Below, piece after piece: positions 47,162 to 57,411 of a DNA stretch of 64,000 nucleotides. This stretch comes from Hypomyces perniciosus (lineage: Eukaryota; Ascomycota; Sordariomycetes; Hypocreales; Hypocreaceae). Location: the NCBI GenBank assembly GCA_008477525.1, contig SPDT01000007.1, forward strand, positions 1,488,001 to 1,552,000. The letters run 5' to 3'. How positions within the stretch are numbered: the first letter of the stretch is position 1; every line of letters begins with the position of its first letter. The notes below the pieces were generated by a model, which saw only the letters and a list, made by a program, of their open reading frames with translations, was not told the origin of the DNA and did no database searches. The position numbers and the translations under genes are program-made.

Positions 47162-47886
47162 CAGACAGAGATATAGATATTATGGTGGTAGTACTCCGTA
47201 TAATATGTACAAATTATTAATGACCTTCAACGTTGTATAGTGCCAAGGCGATTTTATTAGGGACCCCATGCTTGAAGTAATTATGCCCCATTTTACGAAT
47301 ATTTGATCGCCGATAAGTGCAAGGTTGCTTCCTTATTTTGTCTCTGCTACTATTACCGAAGCCTCATATTAAGATATCAACGCGGAAAAGAGATTGTGGC
47401 AATGATTAGCCAAAAATGATGTATTAGACTTGGGAGATCAATGAGTTGGGCTACCAGTACGGAGTACTCCGTACTACTCCGTAGCCCGCTCGGATCAATA
47501 CGATGATCCGTTGCGGCGGGACGACTTCCCCGTCCGCCATTCGCTGGCCAGTCCCAACTTCAGGTGTTAATTTACGGTAGCGGTTCACAGGTGATGGATC
47601 AGTTGCTTTACTTCTCATACCTTTGAGATTTTTTTGGGCTTCTCACGGTCGACTGAGTACTCCTTCTGACGCGTCCTTTTTGACGTCCGCGGACGACCGA
47701 TCACACGCTCTCTCTATCACATGAGATGTCTGGGTGGTGACTCGGAGCTTCGATTCAGCGAGCTTGACCTTTCCTCCACCGCCCTACAACGACCCGCCCT
47801 CGTCTATCAGCGCCACAAGCTCTTCCGCCCCAAACGTTACCTTCACGCGTCAATATTGCTTGCACTACCGCTTTTCCTACGATAAG
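47162..47886. other. Intergenic stretch with motif palindrome
   Basis: 725 bases between seipin and the DUF7918 gene. TACTCCGTA at 47192-47200; a nested set GTACGGAGTACTCCGTAC plus a further TACTCCGTA spans 47457-47483. Confidence 0.6.
47457..47483. repeat. Three overlapping motif copies with an 18-bp palindrome
   Basis: GTACGGAGTACTCCGTAC (47457-47474) is a perfect inverted repeat made of two opposed 9-mers. A third copy follows at 47475-47483. It lies about 400 bases upstream of the DUF7918 ATG. Confidence 0.85.
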
Positions 47887-49723
47887 ATGCCCTGCTTCAA
47901 GGGTATTGCGGTGAGCATTCATGCAAACTCTGCTCCGCTACCCGAACATGGCATACAGAAACAGTCGAGGCTCTCCCGCATCAGCACGTACATACCCGTA
48001 CCGCAGCCAAATCTCAACGGGGAGGGCAACAAGCCGGAGCCTGCCAAATTTGCTATTTCTATAACATTGCTGACCCCCGGTCTTCCTATCCCGTACTCGG
48101 CTCCTAAACCATCCGAGTCCAATCCCTACCCGAAGCCGCAGTTTGTTGGCGGTCTCCACCATGGTTCGCAGTCTGAACGGGGCAAGTTTGCCGGGGTTGT
48201 TACCCCGTACATCCCTATGACGAACTCGGAAAACGAAACGATCGCTGCCTATATATACTTTGATGGTCGAGCCAAGGAAGAGGTTGCTACCTTATTGCGT
48301 CCCGGCGAAGAGACTTGGGTCAATAGTCGTTGGGTTCAGGTCCCAGAATCGGAGGGTGGTGGCTTGGCTGAACGCGAGTTCTTGTTCCGCGAGGTCGGTC
48401 TTGAGCGATGGCTAAACGGTCTCGACCTCAAGGGACATGATGCCGCAGAGAAGCTTGAGAAGCGACGTCAGAAATTTGAGAAACGAAGACGGCGACAAGC
48501 TGCAGAGGGTAATTCGAACGTGGATACGCCCCAAAGCTCTAGTGGGCGAAAAGGCACCCTACGGTACGGTGATGAGGCTGAGCCAATCGAAGCTATCTAT
48601 GACGACTCCGACTCCTGGTCGTCTGACGATGATGATGAACCTCCGGAGGCAACTGGTCAAATCAAAGTGGCCATGTTCCGTGTCCTCGCCTCAGGAGAGA
48701 TCAAGAAGGGCGAGTACTCGCCTCAGTTTGATGCGCACGACGGAGATGAGGACTTTGAGGGCGGCAATGGCATTGATGCCGACGTCGAGCACACTACAAG
48801 CTTTGCCAAACCCAAGACTCTTGATCCTAAGACGATCAGTACTCAGACGGTTACGGGAATTGATGGCCCTGACAAGCCCTACGCTACCTTTACTTTCTTC
48901 TATCGTGGCGAGCGTACGCATTACCGTTTCTCAACCAGGATTCTAGAGCGATGAACTGACATGACTGCAGGGCAACTTCAGAAAATCGGAGTTCTCCAAT
49001 CATCCAAGAATTCTCAAACACCGAGTTCCGCAAAACGACGCTCAGGTCAAATCGATTTCTCCAACCTAGGACCTTTGAAGTCAGGCGGCACAGTTGGCTT
49101 CTCTGCTTTCCGAGACCAAGACGCTGACGCAGCACGACGACGAAAGGCCAGGAAGAAGAGCAATGGCAATATCGCCCTTGACAGCGATGACGAAGATGAG
49201 GACAGCGAGATTCTGGGCAAGATGGACGAGGTCGACGACAAGGAAGGAAAATCCACACTGGCGCCGGAAGATGCCAAGTTCCAGGGTGAACTGGCTGATG
49301 GGGTTAATCGTATACACGTAAGGATACTGCTCAGAATTTGACTGTCCCGGAAAGCTAATTAAAATTTCGAAACAGCTTAAGAGGGCACATTCCGCTGAGC
49401 CCGATGGGAACTCGACGCCGGAAACGTCTCAGCGAAACGGTGCCGACTCGCCGGGAACTCAGGGGGCCTTGAGTGGACTAAATACTGGCGCCGAATCCTC
49501 AAGTCAGCAAAGTGGCATTGATGCACTCACCGAGGCCATGGTTGGCAGTCCACTCAAGAAGCCACGGCCAAGCGTGGATCAGACCAACATTGGCGACAGA
49601 TTTTCAGCTACGCAGAGCTTGAGCGCAGCATTGGGTTCCATCGTATCTGGAAACTCTGAACCTAGCAACAAGGAACCAACCGCAGCGCCGCAGCTGAAGG
49701 TAGAAGAGGAGGAGGAGCTCTAG
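47887..49723 (+). CDS. Fungal DUF7918-domain protein, three exons
   Basis: Exons 47887-48913, 48971-49317 and 49376-49723 give 573 residues. The start MPCFKGIAVSIHANSAPLPEHG is the usual family N-terminus; the frame is open further up, but only from a GTG. The first 210 residues form the domain I recognise as DUF7918: AISITLLTPGLPIPYSAPKP, ETIAAYIYFDGRAKEEVATL, ETWVNSRWVQVPESEGGGLA, EREFLFREVGLERWLNGLDL. A basic helix follows (KLEKRRQKFEKRRRRQAAEG), then acidic Ser/Asp-rich stretches. Exon 2 continues the conserved YRGERQLQKIGVLQ, and later regions have RRRKARKKS and many acidic clusters, which suggests a nuclear protein. No biochemical function is known to me. The last exon ends in an acidic tail (EEEEEL). 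Confidence 0.8.
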
Positions 49724-50828
49724 CAGTGGATACCATCGCCATGGCCAGGACGCCCGGCAGCCTCGAACTTTTAGTCACGTAACGGAATGATCAAACGAAG
49801 ACATGACAAAGAATCGGGAGTCATATAGTAACCCTGGACAAGTCTTGACAATAACGCCCCAAAGAAAAGGACCATGATGTACGACTCTCTTGTTAGATGC
49901 GAATGAATAAAAAGCCTTGCTTGGAGTCCCCAAGCAAGCAAATGGAACCGGAATGGCTGAGCGATTAGGAGAACAACAAGGCGCTGACGGTCTTGGGATG
50001 CGGTGCTTGATTGATACTTTGGCCGTACTGAAGAGCAATCTTTGGGGCTGCTGCTTGTGGGGAGATGTGCTAGGGCTTGCTGTCACCTCAATATAGATAA
50101 TGGTGGGAAGTCCACGGTGATGTTGTTTATCCACTGCCTACCAACTATGTGCGAAATATGGTACACTGAGCAGTTGGCTAATATATATCCCCCAACATTT
50201 GTTTCACATCTTTTGGATCAAGGAGCAATTCATCGTCATCCATAAAGACATAGGATACACAGCCTGATGGTGTGGTGGTGGTTCCAAGTGGAAGTCTTTT
50301 GCAATCGAATGCTTGTTTATTGTACATACAGAGTTGCGAGGCTTTAATTGATAGTGAAGCTACCATGTGTCGAGAATCAACAGCACGCTTCCCTGTGTCT
50401 TTTGAAGTCGTCATGGTGTCCCAACTCGCTTGGTGATGTATTAATCTACCTTAGGGATATTGCCGACACCTTGACCTCCTGGTTCACATGACAGATCCCA
50501 TGATTTTATACCCTGCTTTTGTATTTTACTGCTGCGAATACTGGTCCTTACATTTCTCATAGACTGTGACTTAATTACGGGTCAAGTGACGTTTCACGGA
50601 GTAGACAACACTATATACAATTCGTCGTCTTAAATATTTTGGATTATATAAAATTAGAGACAGAGACAGAAATCTATTGTGTAAATAAGATGTAAGAAAG
50701 AAAGTCTAAAGTGGCCATGATCCTCATACACAAATCATGTCTAATCCACAATGTCGGCATCTTTACTCCAACAGAATGATACAATGTGAAAAACCTCATA
50801 CAAAAGATTAACCTAGGTATTCCTTCAT
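49724..50828. other. Convergent intergenic stretch, 1.1 kb
   Basis: Between the DUF7918 and solute-binding-protein stop codons. A+T-rich, no recognisable coding sequence, no exact 9-mer copy. Confidence 0.55.
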
Positions 50829-51993
50829 CTAAATGCCATCCTCAAGAGGGCTCAGTCCCTGAGCAGTTCCAAGGCGGTCCTCAAACCAGAAACGGAGTCT
50901 CTCAACAGTCTGGCGATCTTGCATCCATCGGAAGAACGTCGTAGGGTTGGTGTTGGGCGTGTGCCAGATGTCAGAGAAGACAGAACTACCGCTCGCCTGA
51001 ACATCCTCCCGGACGCTCCAGCTTATGTCCTTTTGGAACTCCGGGCTAAGGAGGAAGTTCTGCAGGAGCTTCGCGCCCTCCGGGTGCGGTGCGTTCTTCA
51101 GGATGGCACCGGTCTGAGGCCAGGAGACGAACTGGGTGTCGGTAGGGAAACCGATGCTGATGGGCTTCGCTGGTGTAAGTCCGCTATTGCTAGTAAATGT
51201 GGCGGCCTCGGTGCTGTTTTCTCTGGAGAGAATAGTAAGGGGAGTTGCGGTGCCGCGGACCCAACGTGGGTTTTGTTTGAGAAGGGCATCGAACCATTTC
51301 GTTCCATACTTTTTCAGGCTATTTGAAGGCAAACGGTTAGTTCTCCTCTCATCAGAATACAGTTCATGAACAGGTTTCTTACATGATATCGAAAGCAAAA
51401 AGAATTGCGTCATCGTCGTTGGGGTAGGTCAGGACAAGCTTGTTCTTGAACTCAGGCTTCAGGAAATCCTGGAAGGAAGTGATCTTGACGCCAGGCAGCT
51501 TGTCCGAGTTCCAAATGAAAGACCAAGCAAAAATGTTATAGCCGCTCCAGTAGGCTGAAACTGAATCTTTGAAGGGCGCATAGACTTTATCGAAGCCCTG
51601 TGGAGCGTAGCTCAGCAAGGCACCCTGCTGAGCCCACCGGGGGAAGTCATGGAGAGTCTGGAGATGGACAGCGTCCACGTAGACGTTGCCAGAAGCAAGC
51701 TGCTGATCGATTTTGCCGTCGATGTACTTGGATAGATCAGTCGTGAGGTTGAGGGTTATTCCTGGGAATCTTTTCTCAAAAGGTTTCTTGATGAAGAAAT
51801 CCTGGTCTTTCTCATCGCCGCCGTGCCACAAAGTCACAACGCCGCCTTCTTTAAGAGCGGCTCTGTAAATCTGGTCCAGGGAACGGGTCTCGATTTGGGG
51901 ACCTCCACTGACGCCCTGGCCCCAAGTGCTATCGATGGCGATGGCTTTCCCCATGAGGAGGGCAGCGGCGATGCTGGTGAGAAACAGAGACAT
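50829..51993 (-). CDS. Secreted bacterial-type extracellular solute-binding protein
   Basis: Exons 51993-51383 and 51318-50829 give 366 residues. The first ATG (51993) starts a clean signal peptide, MSLFLTSIAAALLMGKAIA; the frame extends seven codons up only from TTG. The body matches the periplasmic binding protein type II fold of bacterial ABC importers for iron, thiamine or polyamines: LDQIYRAALKEGGVVTLWHG near the start, KPFEKRFPGITLNL, LASGNVYVDAVHLQTLHDFP, FKNKLVLTYPNDDDAILFAF, and a late APHPEGAKLLQNFLLSPEFQ. No permease or ATPase gene is nearby, as expected in a eukaryote. Related orphan proteins exist in other filamentous fungi. The intron (GTAAGA...CTAACC...AATAG) shows it is settled in a fungal genome. 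Ligand unknown; old bacterial transfer is inferred from the family. Confidence 0.85.
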
Positions 51994-54579
51994 CTTGAGC
52001 TGTAGTGTGATCAAGTCTGGTTGGTGAGGATTCGAGGACTGACTGAGAATGCTGATTGACTGTCTAGATTTGAGATATCCCGACTTTCTCTTCTCTTATA
52101 TATACATCTATATGTGGTCCGGGCTCGATAGTTTGGCATGTTGGCATAATAGTGAGCCAATATCTTTCGGTAGAGTTGCATCATGTTGATTGCGCCACAA
52201 AGCAAAACGTTTCCGTTTGGTCCGAAAAGAGAAGTGGCGATATCGACCAGGTTGGTTTTGCGATTTACCGCGCGTTTGTGTTTTTAGTACGGATATATTA
52301 TGCATCGGCGATATATCCCACTTAGCGTCCTTGATAGGAGTGTGAGCTCTATGAGATACGAGATGGAAGATTGATAAGCCTCCTAGCCTTGTACTGCCAA
52401 GACACCGGCATACATCACTCACGATGAATAATGAGCACTACTACTAGTGGTAGTGCTGCTACTCAACGTCAATCTTAACCCTGTATTTCCCATTCCGTGT
52501 GAACAAGGGTAGGTTTTATTCTCTTGTCATAAGTACTATACATTTATTATAAACGGAGTACTACGTTGTGCAAAAGCGAAGGCTTCTGCGTTTGAAAGTA
52601 GCTTCTCCATTTTAGTTGTATAAGCTATAGGAGGCTGTACACCTCATTAAGTTATATGGATGGCTTGGGAAATCTTGGCATTTTCCAAGCCTTCTCATAG
52701 CCCCAGTAAGATTACAACTTAGTGGTATATGGTACATTTGATAAACCAAACTCCTAGGGTTGCCTCACGCCTTACTTGAGCAATCTGTATCGTTGCGAGG
52801 ACCGTGACTGCTGACTCGGGCACTCCGGAGATAATATTCCCGCACTCTCTAGCGGTCGGAGCTTAAATTACAACTATATTTTCTGGCCAATTTATCAGCA
52901 GAGTAATAGAATCGGGTATCGTCAACGGCAGATCGAGCATCCCGCGCGGTACTCGTATTACGAGTGGATTTGTCGGATCCGGATTGCACAGGGCTACGAG
53001 ACCAGTACTACTATTACTACTTAGTACTAGTAGTAGGAGGATGACTAGAAAGCGCGAAAAGAGGGTCGTCCTCGGGCCGGAGATCAAGACGTATGCTATC
53101 ACTAGTCTATCCCTGCCTACCTATCTACCTCCATGTGTACCAGTTGCCAGGCCTATCTGTTCCTATGCAGAATTCCTGATCCCTTTAATGCTCTTACTCG
53201 GCCCGGCTCACATAGTCAGCCCTCGAGTATTCTCTATACCATTATCTATCAGTATTGTTCAAAGGAGACACACAAATGTCAGGAGACCGGAAGCTCCGGA
53301 GCTCTCTTGATATCACATGGGCCGGAATGCACATATAAGAGCAACTGTGGTCCCCGAAGATATAGAACTTCAGAGACCAGTAAACTACTGCTGCTACACC
53401 TAACTACTAGTTTCTAGCATGTTACCTGCTTGTTAGCACCTGTCTTCCCTTTAAGTGACTGCTCTTCAACCTCCTCTACTCTTCCCTAGGGTCGCAGCCC
53501 CTCACCCGATCCGTCTGCCCCAAAGAGGGTCTCTGACAACAAAACCAGCTAATACTGGGTACCTAGTGACGTGCTGCACTAGGCAGTGCGTTAAAATATA
53601 TGCATACATACATAAAATGCTCACAATTCTCGTATGATTTCCCGCCTCCCCTTTGGGCTGTCCTTTGCGGCAGAAAGAGGATGGCTCTAAACTTATCGAA
53701 TATTTTGGATAACAACATGGCAAAACTAACAAGTCTCCTAGCTGTTGCAAAGATCATGTTAGACGGTAAGTGTGAGACAAGCATGCATTCCTATAGTGGC
53801 AACAAAGGAAATGTGTCCAAGGACAGGAGTTTAAAACATAATTTCGTTCTGATAAGCTAAGGATGGAGTAATCGTGCCCGACACAGGGTTGTGTTACCTA
53901 GTTAGTTGCAAGCCTATATTATCTGATCATCGGTATACGGGATCGGCAACACTCCGAACCGCGGTCTGCCTACCCTGGAGTCGTAAATTCAACCGTCTGA
54001 GATAGTGACCGTTTTACACGATGGACTGTATATTGTAACTAGTACTATATTGGAAAATTGGGAAGCAATAGGAAGTCTTGTCAAATGAGCGCCGTTAAAG
54101 CTGCTTTACTCCGGTTTCTATACATAGGTACTAATACGGACGCTGATGATCACACCACCAAACAGGACACAGGACTGCATTTATTACCCTTTTTCATGCT
54201 GTACTTCATTGAGGATTCTGGTCAATTTTAGCGACAATTCTTCTCGGAAATTATGGTACATTTTGCATTTACAACAGATTAAGTGACAAGCTGCCATGGC
54301 TCCTCTATGGCGTATTTCAATCGTTGCCGGTCTGAGTGTGGTTGTTGCAACACCATGTACTTCGTACCCGCGTGGCTATGAGGGTTCTCGGATATAACCA
54401 AGACCAATAATATTTCAGTCTTGTATAAATGCCTGTGGATACTCCCATGCTTACAATACCTAGGTACCGCGTTGCAACTCTGCCAGGTAAAAGCCATACC
54501 GGAGACTCCGTGGTACGGTGCTTCTACAACCCAGGCCCAAACAGCTGTTTTGGCCAGCCTAATTGACTCGCTTACTTAT
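51994..54579. other. Gene-poor stretch, 2.6 kb
   Basis: Upstream of the solute-binding protein, A+T-rich. It contains (CTA)n/(GTA)n triplets near 52440 and 53010-53035 and one TACTTCGTA (54358-54366). No protein family recognised. The last part may include unrecognised 5' remains of the neighbouring pseudogene. Confidence 0.5.
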
Positions 54580-55501
54580 ATGGAGCTATTATGGAGACAC
54601 CGGAGCATATGGCCTCAGAATGCTTTTGTGACATTCAGCACGAAAAGGGTCGAGAAGTTGCCTTAAGTCTGTCAAGAAAGCTGGTAGTGCTGCGGTGGTT
54701 ATCTCCAATGCCCTGGACTACGCAAAGTGGGTGAAGTATTTGTATTACGAGACCGCACCATTTCCCACCAAGGTACAGAGTGATTGATAGTCGGACTCTG
54801 AGGATGATCTCTGCTGCTGGTCCCTTGTGATGCTTTTGACCTTGGCTGGCAGCAGACTCTACACCACGGCCGTGGCTTCTGGAGACTAATTTTGGTGTTG
54901 TGGCATTCGGAAACACCGCCTTGACGTCGAACAGTGGGGAAGAGGCTTCGGGATGGAAACTGATTGATGATACGCTTGGTATCCCCGGAGGTGAATACCG
55001 CGACTTTAACCTCAAGTATGTTGTGCTGCCGCACTGTATACCTCTTGGGCATATACCTAGACTAGGATCGGTTTCGAGATGTGTTTAGCCCTGCTATCGC
55101 AACCACGAGAATCATGTCGACATTCTTCAACCAGACAAGCCAAGCCTGGCGTTGCCTCCTATGTGAGCTCCAAGCGAGCGGACGGGCACACACTACAGGC
55201 TGGGATATGACAGTCTTACGCTACATGAGAAAACCCCCATCCCGACGTGTCTAAGGAGAAGATTGTTGTAGCAGATCGCCCCAAGGTAACTTAGTGGTAT
55301 CTACGTCATTAAGTTGTATCACGAGTCAGACGACAATGGGACCATATGTTCGACTTCATCCGGGTACGCCAGATTCCCAGACGAGTCTGTAGCCACCGAG
55401 TTAATGGTAACCCCTAGTGGAAATATGTCCAGCCTGGAGGTCGAGTAGGCGAGTCGCAGGATGCCATCTACAAGAGGGTGGTGTTAGGGAGAGTCGAATA
55501 A
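54580..55501 (+). pseudogene. Decayed beta-lactamase/transpeptidase-like serine hydrolase
   Basis: Remnant of the C-terminal half of a fungal class-C beta-lactamase-like (LACTB/esterase) protein, read only by changing frame. In order: PEHMAS and EKGREVA near 54600-54660; VVISNALDYAKWVKY at about 54695-54740; SRTLRMISAAG at 54795-54822; AFDLGWQQTLHHGRG at 54831-54875; NFGVVAFGNTALTSNSGEEA then GWKLIDDTLGIPGGEYRDFN at 54890-55015; SLASYVSSKRADGH at 55143-55185; ARFPDESVATELMVTPSGN at 55360-55420; ending GESQDAIYKRVV. Stops, shifts and an apparent loss of about 40 codons between HHGRG and NFGVV are present. The catalytic Ser-x-x-Lys region is not recognisable. The deletion makes true decay more likely than sequencing error alone. 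Confidence 0.7.
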
Positions 55502-56148
55502 AAAAACGGAGAAATCTTGAGCTTCTGTTCAGTGTCTTGTTAGCCACTGCGATTTTGAAGATGCAGATGTAGATGAATGATGAGAGGGGAATTGTGTCAG
55601 ACTGTTGAGCTTGATTGATTAAGAGTGTCCACATTGTGATTCAGTTGGCCGTTCTTAAGAAGTTTGTGTCATCATGAAGGTGATGGGGAAAAGAAAGTTG
55701 CTGCGTAAGCACATACCTAAGGAAGAGCCACTCAATTGACACGAATGTGCATGAGCCTGGCGTTTGCTGCCTTGTTGTTGACATGAAGAAGGTTCACAAA
55801 CAAAGAGGTTTGGAAATTTCTCGGGCAAGATATATAGGACGTTCGGATAAGTGCATACAAACCCGCACAGTCCAGCCATATATGCCTCTATCCAGCTACA
55901 TTGTCGGCGAATGCGTTTACCAGGCAATTTCACACCCCTGTACGACATAATAAAAAAGCATGTTTGCACTGTGTGTCCCTCATTACCCCACCATCCCGCC
56001 TTGCGACTTCTTGTCCTTCACATCCTTAGGCACATTTTGCGACAACCTAACTGCGTGGATCGAGCAGTCTCTTGTCTTTGTATTTCTTCATAGTTACGCA
56101 TCGAGCTCTATTTAGTCGACAGGTTCTGTCCAAAACAAAACCGTCAAG
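55502..56148. other. Intergenic stretch before the NTF2-like gene
   Basis: 650 bases with no recognisable gene and no exact 9-mer motif copy; it holds the presumed NTF2-like promoter. Confidence 0.5.
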
Positions 56149-56836
56149 ATGGCAGCCAGTGAGACCCCAGAGCCCCTCCTTGGATACGCTAGATCGATAC
56201 TAATCACGCAACTGCGACAGACCTCGAAGAGATCGCCAGTATGTGGATGCGACTTACTCCCGGTTGAACCAAATCCTCTAACGCGAGATTTTTTCTTCGG
56301 ACAGAGCAGTTTGTCAATGGCTACTACAAAAGACTGGCATCAGCACCAACGTCCAGGGCCTCTCGGCTGTTTACGTATGACCTGGCCAGTAACAACGGGT
56401 GATACAACACCAGGCTGACATCTACAAGAGCAACGAGTCCGTCCTGACTTTTGAGTCCCAGAAGTTTGAGGGAGCTCAGGCTATCTTGGAGAAGCTGACG
56501 GTGCGTCTGGCAAACATTCCCATAAGGATACGTCTAGTGGGTTCTAACAATACAAACAGAGCCTCCCCTTCAAGATGAGCAGCCACCAGCTTTCCACCCT
56601 CGATGCCCAACTTGCCACCGGCGACCTCCTCATCCTGGTAACAGGAAAGCTCAAGGTAAGGCTGTAGTCTGGGCTCGCGTGATACAATGACTAACGGATA
56701 CTACCCAAGGTTGATGAGGACGAGAAAAAGCTTGATAAACTTCGTGCAGAACTTCAAGGTCAGCGTCACCCAGGGCCCTGGCGGCGAGATCACCGGCTTT
56801 GTTGTCCGGAACGACATCTTCAAGCTGGTCTATTAG
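56149..56836 (+). CDS. Nuclear transport factor 2 (NTF2)-like protein, six exons, two frameshifts
   Basis: Small NTF2-fold protein; NTF2 carries Ran-GDP into the nucleus. Exons 56149-56158, 56221-56238, 56305-56374, 56429-56500, 56560-56655 and 56710-56836 all have GT donors and AG acceptors. Pieces match NTF2 in order: LEEIAKQFVNGYYK, NVQGLSAVY, SNESVLTFESQKFEGAQAIL, SLPFKMSSHQLSTLDAQLAT, DLLILVTGKLKVDEDEK and ITGFVVRNDIFKLVY-stop. The frame breaks twice, both at A runs: AAAA at 56328-56331 looks one base short, and AAAAA at 56725-56729 one base long. Splice sites and domain are otherwise intact, so sequence error or a very young pseudogene fits better than old decay. It could be the main NTF2 or a paralogue; the rest of the genome is not visible. 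Confidence 0.75.
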
Positions 56837-57411
56837 ACTCTGATATTGCTCTTTGAGAAGCCTTGCTTGGAATTTGCAGCAGAATCGGGTGGATAATGCA
56901 TGATGATGTTACGTGGTCCAGACCAGACATGAGGCGGGGGGAATGATGAGGAAGAGAACCAGATGGCTGAAGGCATGTTATGTGTTCATGTTTTTGCAGA
57001 CCATTGCATACCATTTAGACGATTCCCCCAACATCAGCTTTAGGCATAGTCGATCAGCAATATTTGTCGAAACTCTCGTCATGAAGCCATGTTGAGGACC
57101 GCATAACTAGGTACTCCCAGTCATATCTCTGTTTGTGTTGGGGGGGCACATGTTCAGCCACAGGTTTTCGCAACCCGACCAGTGCCGCCGTTTGAATAGC
57201 ACTGTACTGAGTAAGCAAGCACTGTACGAGATAAGCCCTCTTTGTTTATCACAGTGCCTTAACGCGGTGCCTGACGTGGCGGGGCTTTCCCAACGCTCAG
57301 TTGCTGGGGCAATTATGTCATGGCCTTTGTGCAACAAAGAACGATTCACAAAGCCAACGTGAAGATGGACCCTGAGGAAGTGAGGGGGGACGTTCCAAAC
57401 TGCACACCTTC
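56837..57411. other. Intergenic stretch, NTF2-like to Snf2-like
   Basis: 575 bases, no recognised gene; a short G7 run near 57139. Presumed promoter of the helicase gene. Confidence 0.5.
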
